NCBI GenBank assembly: GCA_040218415.1
Contig: JAVJRN010000066.1
Location: forward strand, 186,001-250,000
Reading direction: 5' to 3'
Length of the DNA: 64,000 nucleotides
Source: JAVJRN01 sp040218415
GTDB taxonomy: Bacteria; Bacteroidota; Bacteroidia; Cytophagales; Cyclobacteriaceae
Part shown: piece by piece, positions 53,601-61,689 of the stretch
How positions within the stretch are numbered: the stretch's first letter is position 1
Layout of the letters: the number at the start of each line of letters is the position of its first letter
Position numbers and translations under genes: made by a program
Notes under the pieces: generated by a model
What the model was told of the DNA's origin: nothing
The model's database searches: none
The model's input: only the letters and a program-made list of their open reading frames with translations

Positions 53601-54843
53601 GAAAAGGATACTCTCCGAACTGAAAAAAGCAAAAGAAAGAGCAGAAGATAGCGAGATATACCTCAATAGCATCATTAGAAATATTGGTGATCCACTTTTT
53701 GTAAAAGACGATCAAAGCAGAATCCAATTGGTCAATAATGCTTTTTGCGAATTATTTGAATTAAAAAAAGAGGACATCTTAGGCCAAACACTCGCTGAAA
53801 ATATCTCTCCCGAAGAGATGGAACAATTCCTAAGTATAGATAAAGCAGTACTGGAAACAGGAAAAGAAAGTATCGTGGAAGAATCACTCACCGTAAATGA
53901 CCATGAGACCCGCACTATCTTTACAAGAAAAAACCGGTATATAGATAGCTCTGGCAGAAAGTTACTGATAGGCACCATTCGTGATCTTACAGAACTAAAA
54001 AAATACAGGGACCAGCTCGAAGAACTAGTATCAGAAAGAACCTCTGAGCTGGAATTTCGCACAGAAGAGCTGCGATCAGCCAATACGGAACTTAAGCAAG
54101 CAGAATCTAAAATCCGTAAGGCTTATGTGAAAGAAAAGGAACTTGGTGAGCTTAAATCACGCTTCGTTTCCACAGCCTCTCACCAGTTTCGAACACCTTT
54201 GACCGTAATACAATCCAATGTAGAGCTCATGGAAATGTATCTAGATAAGCTGCCCCCTGAAATTAAACAACGATTCTTAAAATCCTTTGAACGGATCACC
54301 AAAGAATCCTCTCGTATGACAGCTCTTATGAATGATGTGCTCATTTTAGGAAAACTCAATTCAGGCGCTTTAACCACAAGTCCTAAGTGGATAGATGTGG
54401 CGAAGGTTGTGCAAGATATGACCACCAGACTCAATGAAATAGAGCGCATCCCGGCCAAAATCAATTTGGAAATTATCAATAAACCCCACGAAGTTTACTT
54501 AGACGAAAGCCAGTTTAATCATATCCTGAACAATGTGCTTGGCAATGCTCAAAAGTATTCTTTGGATCGAGGCAATGTGGAATTTCAGGTTTTTTTCGAT
54601 CAGGATCAAGTAAGTCTTATGGTCAAAGATCAGGGAATCGGCATGTCGGAGGAAGATGTGAGAAACATATTTCAACCTTTCACGAGAGGTCATAATACAG
54701 AAGGAATACAAGGAACAGGCCTTGGCATGTCCATTGTTCATGAATATATTGATTTGAATAAAGGAAAAATTAAAGTCGAGAGTCAATTGAATGTAGGTAC
54801 AACCGTGGAAATAATCTTTAACATAGAGGCGAGCGAGTCATGA
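50608..54843 (+). CDS. Soluble histidine kinase with nine PAS domains
   Basis: The ATG at 50608 gives about 1411 residues and no membrane helix, so the kinase is cytoplasmic. Nine PAS/PAC units start near residues 8, 130, 250, 375, 510, 635, 765, 885 and 1015, each ending in a 'D(I/L)T(E/K)' PAC motif. Then come a coiled coil (about 1135-1185), HisKA with His1192 ('STASHQFRTPLTV') and a HATPase domain ('LNNVLGNAQKYS', 'VKDQGIGMS', 'GTGLGMSIV'). PAS units 3 and 7 are near copies, as are 5 and 9, indicating internal duplication of a PAS block. No receiver is fused; the overlapping gene at 54840 supplies one. The signals are unknown; PAS domains typically sense redox, gases, light or small ligands. 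Confidence 0.92.
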   Translation: MNGNKLIELSRNMVCTFDIKGHFTFVNPAFCKIMGYTQDEIVIKKFIELVHSEDVEKSLEAFNGLQKGQAVIDFKHRFLHKDGSILHISWNGYFIPDENSIYAIGNNISERVEAQAKLQRSSQLLEASQSLAGVGGWEVDIASGELFWTAETYRIHDTTPEEFDPTVDAGVDCYLPESREIILDALKLAMEQGKGYDLELQLKTTKDRFIHVRTTCEVTIHNGKPMKLTGAFQDITKQKVGEIFLKASEEKLSNAFENVPTPNSIINLKTGERIAVNFAFCQTFGYSRSELINKSIFDINLGEKPEVYDLIVSSLRAKGKLYRFAFKAQTKTGEQRQVLLNASKLYPDNNDIFITSFLDITELKEKEKELIQSEAYLKKVQGLSKVGSWYMDLKSKGVNWTKELYEMFGLDLSLPAPSLPEQEKMYTKDSWELLLTSLDKTVKEGVPYELELEIIKKDQPNGWIWTRGEVLIDEQGEIYGLYGAAQNITFQKTSLLLAQEEKNKAQESENYLNSIINAAGDPLFVTDDRSRLLLVNDAFCKIFNTKEQEVLGKTLTEFETNKEREESLEMDRQVLATGKESIIEETLSVKGKVTKIISTRKTRYIDASGQQYLVGTIHDLTERKKLENELSKSLEKSSLAVKAAKLGVWTLELSPEYFDWNDELLNIYDLTQAEFQADNNAWKNRIHPDDLTHASEHLNRLLGGEPVSGVEFRIIRKDGKIRHLEVSGTPVYNNANELVQIIGINRDVSHIIDAKEELKTSEEKFSRAFENAPNPTSILNFKTGERLAVNNAFCETFGYSKAELLKENFLSNNISETPSGFKDFLNTIFAEGKADHFPLTMRAKSGDIRTVLINSTKLNPSEDDVYITTFIDVTEQKKFELEIIKLSTAIEQSPESIVITDIDGFIEYANPSFSVVSGYSLSEAIGKKPGILQSGQHHKKFYENLWNTISSGNIWHGEFYNKKKNGELYWESASISPLKNKEGVITNYVAIKEDITEKKRILSELKKAKERAEDSEIYLNSIIRNIGDPLFVKDDQSRIQLVNNAFCELFELKKEDILGQTLAENISPEEMEQFLSIDKAVLETGKESIVEESLTVNDHETRTIFTRKNRYIDSSGRKLLIGTIRDLTELKKYRDQLEELVSERTSELEFRTEELRSANTELKQAESKIRKAYVKEKELGELKSRFVSTASHQFRTPLTVIQSNVELMEMYLDKLPPEIKQRFLKSFERITKESSRMTALMNDVLILGKLNSGALTTSPKWIDVAKVVQDMTTRLNEIERIPAKINLEIINKPHEVYLDESQFNHILNNVLGNAQKYSLDRGNVEFQVFFDQDQVSLMVKDQGIGMSEEDVRNIFQPFTRGHNTEGIQGTGLGMSIVHEYIDLNKGKIKVESQLNVGTTVEIIFNIEASES

Positions 54844-55835
54844 AAAAAATACTTGTAGTAGAAGATGAAGCCAATATCAGAGAAACCTTAGCTGATATTT
54901 TGGAGGTTCAAGGTTACCATGTGGTGCAGGCACCCAATGGCCTCATCGGATCCATAAAAGCCGTTAAAGAAGCGCCTGACTTGATCATTTGCGATATCAA
55001 CATGCCCGAAATGGATGGGTTTGAGATGTTGGAATCACTGATGATTTGCATGGAGGAAGATTTAATACCTCCATTTATTTTTCTCACTGCCAGGGTAAAC
55101 CAAGAAGACATCAGAAGGGGAATGAATCTTGGAGCCGATGATTATATCACTAAGCCTTTCAGCAATAAAGATTTAATAGAAGCTGTTCGTGTCAAATTGG
55201 AAAAAAGAGCAGATTTTCAACAAAAAATATTATCAAAAGAGAGGTCAAAAATATCCGGTGAATTACACGACAACATTCAACAATTACTCGTTGCATCTTT
55301 GATGGGTTTTGAGTCACTGAATAGCAATATTTCAGCCCTTCCTCAAAAAGACCTATCGCTTTTCAAATCGTCCATAGGGTTATTGAGACAAGCGGCTCAA
55401 GATCTGAGAAGTTTTTCACACGCCATAGATCAAAGTGAACAGTCTGTGGATTTTGAGAAAAAGTTAAAATTATTCTCAGAAACTATTCAGGAAGTGAGTG
55501 GCTTAAAGATGCTTACGACATGCACCATTGGGACGCCAATTAAGCCAGCAATACAGACACAATTGCTGAGAATAATACAAGAGGCCACTAACAATGTTCT
55601 GAAACACGCAAAGGCAACACAAACCACCATCGAGCTTTTGAGTAATGAAAGTGAAATCAGACTGCTGATTACCGACGATGGATTAGGTTTTGACACCCGT
55701 GCCATAACGGATGGTACTGGTTTGACCCATTTGAAAAAAAGAACTGTAGAGATGGATGGTGACCTAAAAATCCATTCTGCCCTCGGAAAAGGTACCACCA
55801 TAGAATTGCTGCTAAAATTGAACAGGGAAAAGTAA
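54840..55835 (+). CDS. Receiver-HisKA_3 hybrid signalling protein
   Basis: The 331-residue protein has an N-terminal receiver with Asp52 ('IICDINMPEMDG') and Lys near 105 ('DYITKPFSNKD'). It is followed directly by a HisKA_3 box with His143 ('KISGELHDNIQQLLV') and a HATPase domain ('IQEATNNVLKHAKA', 'ITDDGLGFD', 'GLTHLKKR'). A receiver placed before a NarX-type kinase means that phosphorylation by the PAS kinase could switch a second kinase. There is no DNA-binding domain. It overlaps the PAS kinase stop by four bases (ATGA), so the pair is translationally coupled. The final target, presumably a NarL-type regulator such as those at 34069 or 38529 or one elsewhere, is not encoded next to it. 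Confidence 0.88.
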   Translation: MKKILVVEDEANIRETLADILEVQGYHVVQAPNGLIGSIKAVKEAPDLIICDINMPEMDGFEMLESLMICMEEDLIPPFIFLTARVNQEDIRRGMNLGADDYITKPFSNKDLIEAVRVKLEKRADFQQKILSKERSKISGELHDNIQQLLVASLMGFESLNSNISALPQKDLSLFKSSIGLLRQAAQDLRSFSHAIDQSEQSVDFEKKLKLFSETIQEVSGLKMLTTCTIGTPIKPAIQTQLLRIIQEATNNVLKHAKATQTTIELLSNESEIRLLITDDGLGFDTRAITDGTGLTHLKKRTVEMDGDLKIHSALGKGTTIELLLKLNREK

Positions 55836-55907
55836 AACTCTGCAAACTTGTAAGGAAAGGTCTTGACGAGAAATAATCAAAAGATCAACGGTAGCTCAGT
55901 CCTCCTG

Positions 55908-55934
55908 CTGGCACGAGCTTTTAGCTCGTGGCAG
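55908..55934. repeat. REP-like palindrome
   Basis: CACGAGCT and AGCTCGTG (55912-55919 and 55923-55930) form a perfect 8-bp stem around TTT, extended by CTG/CAG. It lies in the 402-base space 55836-56237, which also contains the first copy of a 68-bp direct repeat. No gene or RNA is otherwise supported there. Confidence 0.5.
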
Positions 55935-56102
55935 TGAAGACAAATATCTTTGCATGGTGAGCAGGAATTATAAACTCCACAACAGTGAAGTAGGCTAGTT
56001 TGTCAGTTTTGCCTCTATCCTATTGGATTGATCCGCAGTGGAGCTGGTATTAGTCCTGCAATCACAGAAAGTCTTTCCATTATTCTTAGCGGATATAATC
56101 GC

Positions 56103-56170
56103 CAGAGAGGGCTTTATAAACATATAGCTATGGATGGTTTGTCCCGCATCCAAAATCCATTAGATTTAAC
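56103..56170 (+). repeat. 68-bp direct repeat, left copy
   Basis: This segment starts CCAGAGAGGGCTTTATAAAC and ends ATTAGATTTAA. It is repeated at 56718-56785 with a single difference (C or T in AAAATC(C/T)ATT). The pair flanks the small membrane protein gene at 56238. Confidence 0.85.
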
Positions 56171-56237
56171 TTTATAATGAGTAGGATAACAACTACTGCT
56201 GCCCGCTACACAAGGCAACTCTAAAATTTAATAAAAT

Positions 56238-56672
56238 ATGAATAATAGGACTTTTAAAATTGGTGAAGGAGAAATACAATTTGCAGATAACAAGGTCATT
56301 ATATCCGATAATATCAATAAAACCTATTTCAATCAAATTATGAGATCTCTATTATGGATGATTTTCGGTTTTATGTATATTCTCCGTTACTCCAAAACAG
56401 ATGATCAATTGCTACTTTGGTCTGGAGTCTTAATTGGAGTTGCTAACCTTGTGCAAATTGTTGTATATCTCTTCAGATCCAAGAAGAAGGAAATTTCGAA
56501 CAATGAAATAGCTACTTTAAAGGTTAAAAAATGGTTAGGAAAAAGCTTTCTGGACATTAAACTGAAAAACGGAATTACAAGAAGAGTATTCAAACTTGAT
56601 GACATTGCAGATGAACTCAAGCTATATCTCCAAACTGAGCACAATAAAGACGCAGTACAAAAAATTGTATAA
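56238..56672 (+). CDS. Small two-helix membrane protein with a PH-like tail
   Basis: The 144-residue protein starts with a short beta-like segment ('FKIGEGEIQFADNKVIISD'), then two hydrophobic helices near 35-50 ('LLWMIFGFMYILRY') and 58-78 ('LLLWSGVLIGVANLVQIVVYLF'). A soluble part follows ('NNEIATLKVKKWLGKSFLDI', then 'KLKNGITRRVFKL') with the strand pattern of bacterial PH-like domains. The family is not recognised with certainty. It is enclosed by two copies of a 68-bp direct repeat, suggesting a duplicated or mobile unit. It may not share a transcript with its neighbours. Confidence 0.65.
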   Translation: MNNRTFKIGEGEIQFADNKVIISDNINKTYFNQIMRSLLWMIFGFMYILRYSKTDDQLLLWSGVLIGVANLVQIVVYLFRSKKKEISNNEIATLKVKKWLGKSFLDIKLKNGITRRVFKLDDIADELKLYLQTEHNKDAVQKIV

Positions 56673-56717
56673 CAGCATGAGCTTGATTGCTCATACTGAC
56701 CTTAGCTTCCTTTACGA

Positions 56718-56785
56718 CCAGAGAGGGCTTTATAAACATATAGCTATGGATGGTTTGTCCCGCATCCAAAATCTATTAGATTTAA
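56718..56785 (+). repeat. 68-bp direct repeat, right copy
   Basis: This copy matches 56103-56170 at 67 of 68 positions and lies 46 bases after the stop of the membrane protein gene. The bases just outside the repeats differ, so the duplication boundaries are sharp. An ORF can be drawn through the repeat, but I see no reason to believe it. Confidence 0.85.
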
Positions 56786-56854
56786 AGAAAATATAAGGCG
56801 GGTAAGGACGACTAGCGGTGGTTATTCGGTTTTTAGCTATTATTTTTATTCACC

Positions 56855-57790
56855 ATGGCCATACTGAACTCTACCCAAAAAATCACAACAGCAATTCTTC
56901 TAGGAACCTTAATAATCCTATTTGCTTGTGAACGGAATAACAAACAAGTCCAAGTAACGAAATCAATGGCTTTTGAAAAAGGTGGCAATGTCTACATTTT
57001 ATATCCAGACAGTACAACAAAACAGTTAACATTTACCAACCAAGATTATGCTCCTACTTATTTGGATCGTTATAATTGGGTGCTTTTCTCAAGATATAGC
57101 GAATCGAACAAAAAAGTAGTTCTTGTTAGGGAATCAACTCTTGAAGAGGTGGTTATTCTCGATAGCGTTAGATCTCTACGCGAAATGACAATCAGTGAGG
57201 ATGAAAATTGGATGATGTTCATAAATGATAACACGTTAATTTCAGTTCATTTATCAGATCTGCAAGTTTCTGATTTTGGTTCAGTTAGCTCATTTATCTT
57301 GACAAATGATGAACCCTACAAAAACCATTGTATTAAAATTGATATTAAAGAAAAACTAAATGAGAGAAATTTGGAACTAAGTCTGATTGATTCAATAGGA
57401 AGAATCAAAAAGGAATTTCAAAACGCGGACAACCTTAAATCATTTGTCAAGCAAAACGTCGCAGAATCATTGGGCGACCTGATGCGAAAACTGGAATTAG
57501 TAAATCAACGCCTAGTTATGATGGATTCGTTAGATCACAGGAAAGAGCGAATACAGAAGCTTGACTATGAACTGGAGAACACTGGATATGAACTTAAAAA
57601 AGCATATACGAGATTAAGTTCCATTAATAAATTTAAACTTGGAAGAAGTATCACCGAAAAAGAAAAACAATTAAACGACCAACGTAAGTTGATCGACTTC
57701 ATTGAAAATAAACTCCGCACCCTCAAGGATAAGCATAATCTTGAACTCAAGGACTATTTCAACTTGGAACGAAAACTCACGAACATATAA
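56855..57790 (+). CDS. Propeller/coiled-coil lipoprotein, hypothetical
   Basis: The 311-residue protein has a lipoprotein signal with lipobox LFAC (about Cys25). The first part of the mature chain has TolB-type turns ('GGNVYILYPDSTTKQLTF', 'APTYLDRYNWVLFSRY', 'MTISEDENWMMFINDNT'), enough for a few blades only. From about residue 185 the protein is almost entirely helical and charged, with long heptad-like runs ('LNDQRKLIDFIENKLRTLKD'), probably a coiled coil. The mix suggests a truncated propeller fused to a coiled coil. It resembles the lipoprotein at 417 in its first half. No function is assigned. Confidence 0.6.
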   Translation: MAILNSTQKITTAILLGTLIILFACERNNKQVQVTKSMAFEKGGNVYILYPDSTTKQLTFTNQDYAPTYLDRYNWVLFSRYSESNKKVVLVRESTLEEVVILDSVRSLREMTISEDENWMMFINDNTLISVHLSDLQVSDFGSVSSFILTNDEPYKNHCIKIDIKEKLNERNLELSLIDSIGRIKKEFQNADNLKSFVKQNVAESLGDLMRKLELVNQRLVMMDSLDHRKERIQKLDYELENTGYELKKAYTRLSSINKFKLGRSITEKEKQLNDQRKLIDFIENKLRTLKDKHNLELKDYFNLERKLTNI

Positions 57791-57893
57791 AATAAACAAT
57801 AGCCAACTATCGCAATCAATCATGATTATTGATTTTATGTAAGTCGTTGGTCATGAGCTAAAAGCTTGCGCCAGCTGGGTTTTCGCAGAGACA

Positions 57894-57926
57894 AGACCTC
57901 CAAGGTTTTGAAAACCTTGGAGGTCT
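57894..57926. repeat. 33-bp perfect palindrome, repeat family copy 1
   Basis: The 16-base arm AGACCTCCAAGGTTTT and its exact reverse complement surround a single G. A close relative lies at 60609-60641. The flanking GCTTGCGCCAGCTGG (from about 57864) and CTAGCTGAAAGCTTGAGCC (from about 58013) resemble the other REP-like hairpins in this window. It sits between convergent genes, ending at 57790 and 58052, and could act as a transcription terminator. Confidence 0.7.
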
Positions 57927-58051
57927 AAGCTACCAGCATACCCGCCATCCTCATCATACCCATTTCGCTAGTTCGATCTTGTAGCTCGGACTTAAGTCGT
58001 GAATACGGATACTAGCTGAAAGCTTGAGCCGGCTAGTAGAGATTGACCAAT

Positions 58052-60322
58052 TTATGAAAGTGGTAGTTTAACAATGAAAGTTGAGCCCTCGCCTGGCTCG
58101 CTTATTACTTCTATGCCCCCATCATGCCTTAATAGAAAGTCATGAGAGAGATAAAGTCCTATTCCTGTACCCATTTCATCATTGGTTCCTAGCTGAGAAG
58201 ATAGTGTTTCATTAAAAAGCTTCGCTTTGGTGGCATCATTCATGCCAAGACCAAAATCTTGAATACTGATGTAAACATGGTCATTTTCTTTCCACCACTT
58301 CAGTATTATTAAACCCTTCGGATGACTGAATTTAATAGCGTTGGATATTAGGTTTCTGAATACCACTTTGAACATAGCCGCATCCACAAAGAGGCTCATA
58401 TCAACGGACTCACGTATTTCGATAGTAAGTTCTTTTCGGTTTAAAGTAGTCATAGTCATTGAAACTACTTCTTCAAGACAAGACCTAATATCAAGCTCAG
58501 TTTTGTTAATAGGAAGAATGCTAAAACTGGAGTTAGACCAATTCAGCACATTATCTAAAAAATCGAGAAGATTCCTTATACTAAACTCAATATCCTTAGA
58601 ATGACGCTCAATCTCATGCTCTGACAACTCCGAGAGCTTGATGAGTGTAAATATTCCAAGCATACTGCCAAGAGGTGATTTAAGATCATGAGCCAGAATA
58701 GAGAGTAATTTGGCTCGATGAGTGTTGAGTTGTTCTAGTTTCTCGTTTTGCTGCGTGATTTGTGAGTTTTGAATATTTAACTTTTTATTTTTTTCCTTGT
58801 TTTTGGTGAAAAGGTAAAGTATCACCGCTCCCAAAAAAAGCACCATCAGCGCAATGCTTATCGCTGCATTTCTAATAAAGACTTCCTTTTCTAAAGCCGC
58901 TTCCTGTTTTATTCTTTCCAGCATGTATTCTTCTTCCAGCAGGGCTTTTTCTTTCTCAAACTTATATTGACTTTCAAGCCGGGCTATTTCAAGATCATTT
59001 TCTTCGTTGTACAAGCTGTCGCTGATCTGCTTGGCTTTCTCCAGATAACCCAATGCTTTTTCATAATTATTGCGCGCCTTGTATAGTGCAGATAGCATCT
59101 CCGCAGCATCAATTAAAGTGGTTTTAAAGCGATGCTCCTCCGCCAATTGATATGCCTGAATAAAAAGGTCTTTTGCCAATAGAATATCTCCAGACTCGAA
59201 ACTCAACCTACCCAACTCCAAATTTGAAGCAGCGACTAGTTGTAAGCTCTCACAAATTTCACCCTCGGTCTTTACCAAGTTGAAATAATAACGAGCAGAA
59301 TCTTTCATGCCTTTTTGTAAATAGATTTTCCCAATGCTCATTTGAGAATTCTGGATTTTACACTTTTGCCCAACAGCAGTCAGCGTATTCATCGTCCTAC
59401 GGAACTGGTTAAGTGCTAATTCATAATTACCTAAACTGAGATTAGTATCGCCCATGTTTTTGATCGTCAATGCCAAGCCTAAAACAATTCCTAATTTCTC
59501 CTTTAGATCAACACTCATTTGGTAATATTTCATCGCCAAATCATATTCAGCAAGATGCGCATAGATGGTGCCCAAAGTGTGGTAATTAATCGCCATTTTT
59601 TGTTCAACTCCATTGGCCTCATTGTATTTTAAAGCATTTTGGGTCGCTTCTAATGCTTTCGGATAATTACCCCAGATCAGGTAAATATTCGCCATGCTAT
59701 TATATGCGATGGACTTTTGTTGCTCCATGTTTTGCAAATCATATAAATACATGGCACTGTCTAGGTAAGTCACTGCCTTAGCTAATTGCGACATGTTTTT
59801 GAAAAGTCCGCTAATTCCGACGTAAGTGCCGGCTATTCCTAAAGAATCGTCACTATTTTTTTGTTGCTTCAGCGCCTTTTTATAGAATTGCTCGGCCTGA
59901 TCATAAGCGCCTGTTTCGGAATAGGTGATTCCAATGGCATAAAATGTCGAAGCAATTTCTTTACTATTATTTAATTCAATAAATAATGGTAATGCTCTTT
60001 CATAGTAGCCACGAGCATCCTCATATTTACCCCTGATGGCATTACTTATTCCCTTGTATTTCAGTGCATACGCTTCCCCTTCCTGATTATTCGTCTTTTG
60101 ACTAAGTGCTATAGCAATCGTTGTGAGAGAGTCTGTCAATAAAGGGCTTTTATAGAAACTTTTTCCTGCAATTTTATTCATCACCTGAATACGGGTAGTA
60201 TCTTCAAGTGGCGTGTTTAATAGTTGCATAAGACTATCTGTGGAAGACTGACCGAACACTGTGTTAATCCCCAGAGAAAATGCAAGCATTAATAATGCGC
60301 TGAAAAAATAGTTTTTTGACAT
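58052..60322 (-). CDS. TPR sensor histidine kinase (HisKA)
   Basis: The 756-residue kinase has a signal peptide (1-24, ending VFGQ) and a long array of TPR repeats (about 55-420; units such as 'YDQAEQFYKKALKQQKNSDD', 'LAEYDLAMKYYQMSVDLKEK' and 'NYEKALGYLEKAKQISD'). A coiled coil and one membrane helix near 485-507 ('ISIALMVLFLGAVILYLFT') follow. HisKA has His545 ('LLSILAHDLKSPLGSM') and the HATPase domain has 'RNLISNAIKFSH', 'IQDFGLGMN' and 'GTGIGLYLS'. Unlike the kinase at 36201 it uses the classical HisKA box, so its partner is likely an OmpR- or NtrC-type regulator. No regulator lies beside it, so it is an orphan kinase here. Confidence 0.9.
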   Translation of the reverse strand: MSKNYFFSALLMLAFSLGINTVFGQSSTDSLMQLLNTPLEDTTRIQVMNKIAGKSFYKSPLLTDSLTTIAIALSQKTNNQEGEAYALKYKGISNAIRGKYEDARGYYERALPLFIELNNSKEIASTFYAIGITYSETGAYDQAEQFYKKALKQQKNSDDSLGIAGTYVGISGLFKNMSQLAKAVTYLDSAMYLYDLQNMEQQKSIAYNSMANIYLIWGNYPKALEATQNALKYNEANGVEQKMAINYHTLGTIYAHLAEYDLAMKYYQMSVDLKEKLGIVLGLALTIKNMGDTNLSLGNYELALNQFRRTMNTLTAVGQKCKIQNSQMSIGKIYLQKGMKDSARYYFNLVKTEGEICESLQLVAASNLELGRLSFESGDILLAKDLFIQAYQLAEEHRFKTTLIDAAEMLSALYKARNNYEKALGYLEKAKQISDSLYNEENDLEIARLESQYKFEKEKALLEEEYMLERIKQEAALEKEVFIRNAAISIALMVLFLGAVILYLFTKNKEKNKKLNIQNSQITQQNEKLEQLNTHRAKLLSILAHDLKSPLGSMLGIFTLIKLSELSEHEIERHSKDIEFSIRNLLDFLDNVLNWSNSSFSILPINKTELDIRSCLEEVVSMTMTTLNRKELTIEIRESVDMSLFVDAAMFKVVFRNLISNAIKFSHPKGLIILKWWKENDHVYISIQDFGLGMNDATKAKLFNETLSSQLGTNDEMGTGIGLYLSHDFLLRHDGGIEVISEPGEGSTFIVKLPLS

Positions 60323-60608
60323 GTGCGGTAAAACTAATGTCTTAAGTCAAAAAGGAATAAAAAATTCGATCAATCGGCTGTGTTTGGGTAAAATAAACCA
60401 AGCAAATACCTTCCTCTCCCTTGTTTGCTTGACAGATATTTGAGGTTTTCGATAACCAACTCTTTGTAAAAAGACCGTGATCATACGTCAATATACTTTA
60501 CTGCAGAATAGATCATAAAATAAGGCCTACTTTGATCTTTGATTTTATTCTTTTCCGCATGCTGTCATGGAAGTAACTTCCGTGCCATTGGCTGTTTTTG
60601 TGGAGACT

Positions 60609-60641
60609 AGACCTTTGAGGTTTTGAAAACCTCGGAGGTCT
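60609..60641. repeat. 33-bp palindrome, repeat family copy 2
   Basis: AGACCTTTGAGGTTTT and AAAACCTCGGAGGTCT flank a single G. It is the same layout as 57894-57926, with a few unpaired positions in the stem, and is also preceded by 'GAGAC(T/A)A'. It lies in the 440-base space 60323-60762, which otherwise shows nothing that I can support. Confidence 0.65.
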
Positions 60642-60762
60642 ACGCGACCCACTAGCATGGGATACAATTGTGCCTCCGATGAGCGATTTAGGTGAGAATA
60701 ATGCGATAAATTACGAAAGCTTTACTTTCTTTCGTTCTAAGATTAACCAAACTTATCCTCAA

Positions 60763-61521
60763 GTGCCTTTTCTCTTTCGAAAAATTCGCCATAAAATCAT
60801 GCAGAACTTATCCATAGATAAAGTGAGAAGTAAGCTTACCGCTTATCTACCTTATGCTATTGGCGAGATTATTTTGGTGGTCATAGGGATTTTGATCGCT
60901 ATTTCGTTTGACAATAGTAAAAGAGAATCCAGTCGACAAGCGCAGGAGGCAAAAATACTGGAGCAAGTGGCTACAGACCTTCAAAGCAATACCAAAGAAC
61001 TTGATCAGCTGCTTAACAAGCTCACGAAGATCGATGCAGTGGCAGATTCCGTTCTGAAAAGCCTCAAGAATAAAAAAGAATCCAAAGCATTCTTTGCAGA
61101 AGTATCGCTCATTCATACGAGATTTTTCTTTACGGTAGCGAGTGCCGGCTACACACAGTTGCAAGGCTCCCAAGGCGTAGTGGTGAAAAATGATCCGCTT
61201 CGTTATGCCTTGGTGGAATTGTATGAAAATTACTTTTTTCAGCTTGCTCGGAGACAAGAAAGGATCATCGATAATTTGGATAACCAGCTCAATCCCCTCA
61301 CCAATGCCCGCTTCAAGATCAAATACAACATGAGCTTCAACATGTCTCAATTTGATGAAAACTCATTCAATGTCTATGAACCAATAAATTTCGAAAGTTT
61401 AACGCAAGACATTGTGTACGCCAATACCATCATCAATCAGAAAAAGCTCATCGAAATCCAGATCATACAACTCAAAGAAACCATAGCCAAGCTCACCACG
61501 ATCCAAAAGTTGATTTCTTAA
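60763..61521 (+). CDS. DUF6090-family membrane protein
   Basis: The conserved family opening 'FLFRKIRHKIM' then 'YLPYAIGEIILVVIGILIAISFDN' is present, giving one membrane helix near residues 29-46, followed by a helical, charged domain to the end. I take the GTG at 60763 as start (252 residues), because the FRKIR segment normally sits at the extreme N-terminus. The ATG at 60799 (240 residues) and the ATG at 60679 are alternatives. The family is widespread in Bacteroidota and uncharacterised. The neighbours, an orphan kinase and a MacB-type permease, do not define a role. The long minus-strand ORF across the same region is a shadow. Confidence 0.75.
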   Translation: MPFLFRKIRHKIMQNLSIDKVRSKLTAYLPYAIGEIILVVIGILIAISFDNSKRESSRQAQEAKILEQVATDLQSNTKELDQLLNKLTKIDAVADSVLKSLKNKKESKAFFAEVSLIHTRFFFTVASAGYTQLQGSQGVVVKNDPLRYALVELYENYFFQLARRQERIIDNLDNQLNPLTNARFKIKYNMSFNMSQFDENSFNVYEPINFESLTQDIVYANTIINQKKLIEIQIIQLKETIAKLTTIQKLIS

Positions 61522-61689
61522 AGTCATACATCTGTAGAGAAAACTTAGTCGCCTAAAGAAATCACCCACTTACGAGGTTTTTATTTATATAGAGTCTATC
61601 AGAAAACTATACCTTCTAACGGCTCTGACGATCTTCGGAACACTCATTTGTGTCATTATCTCATGGATTCCATGCACGAGAATCTTTAA

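Noticed and set aside
56596..56796. ORF through the right 68-bp repeat
   Set aside because: It begins inside the membrane protein gene in another frame; the other repeat copy has no comparable gene.
56673..56854. Integron attC-like site around the repeated cassette
   Set aside because: Some bases (tataac, gcggtggtt, ggcggg) recall attC/VCR ends, but no paired R'/R'' boxes with a folded arm could be drawn, and no integrase is visible.
60847..61350. 167-codon minus-strand ORF
   Set aside because: It is opposite the DUF6090 coding region; the plus-strand frame has the conserved family N-terminus and membrane helix.
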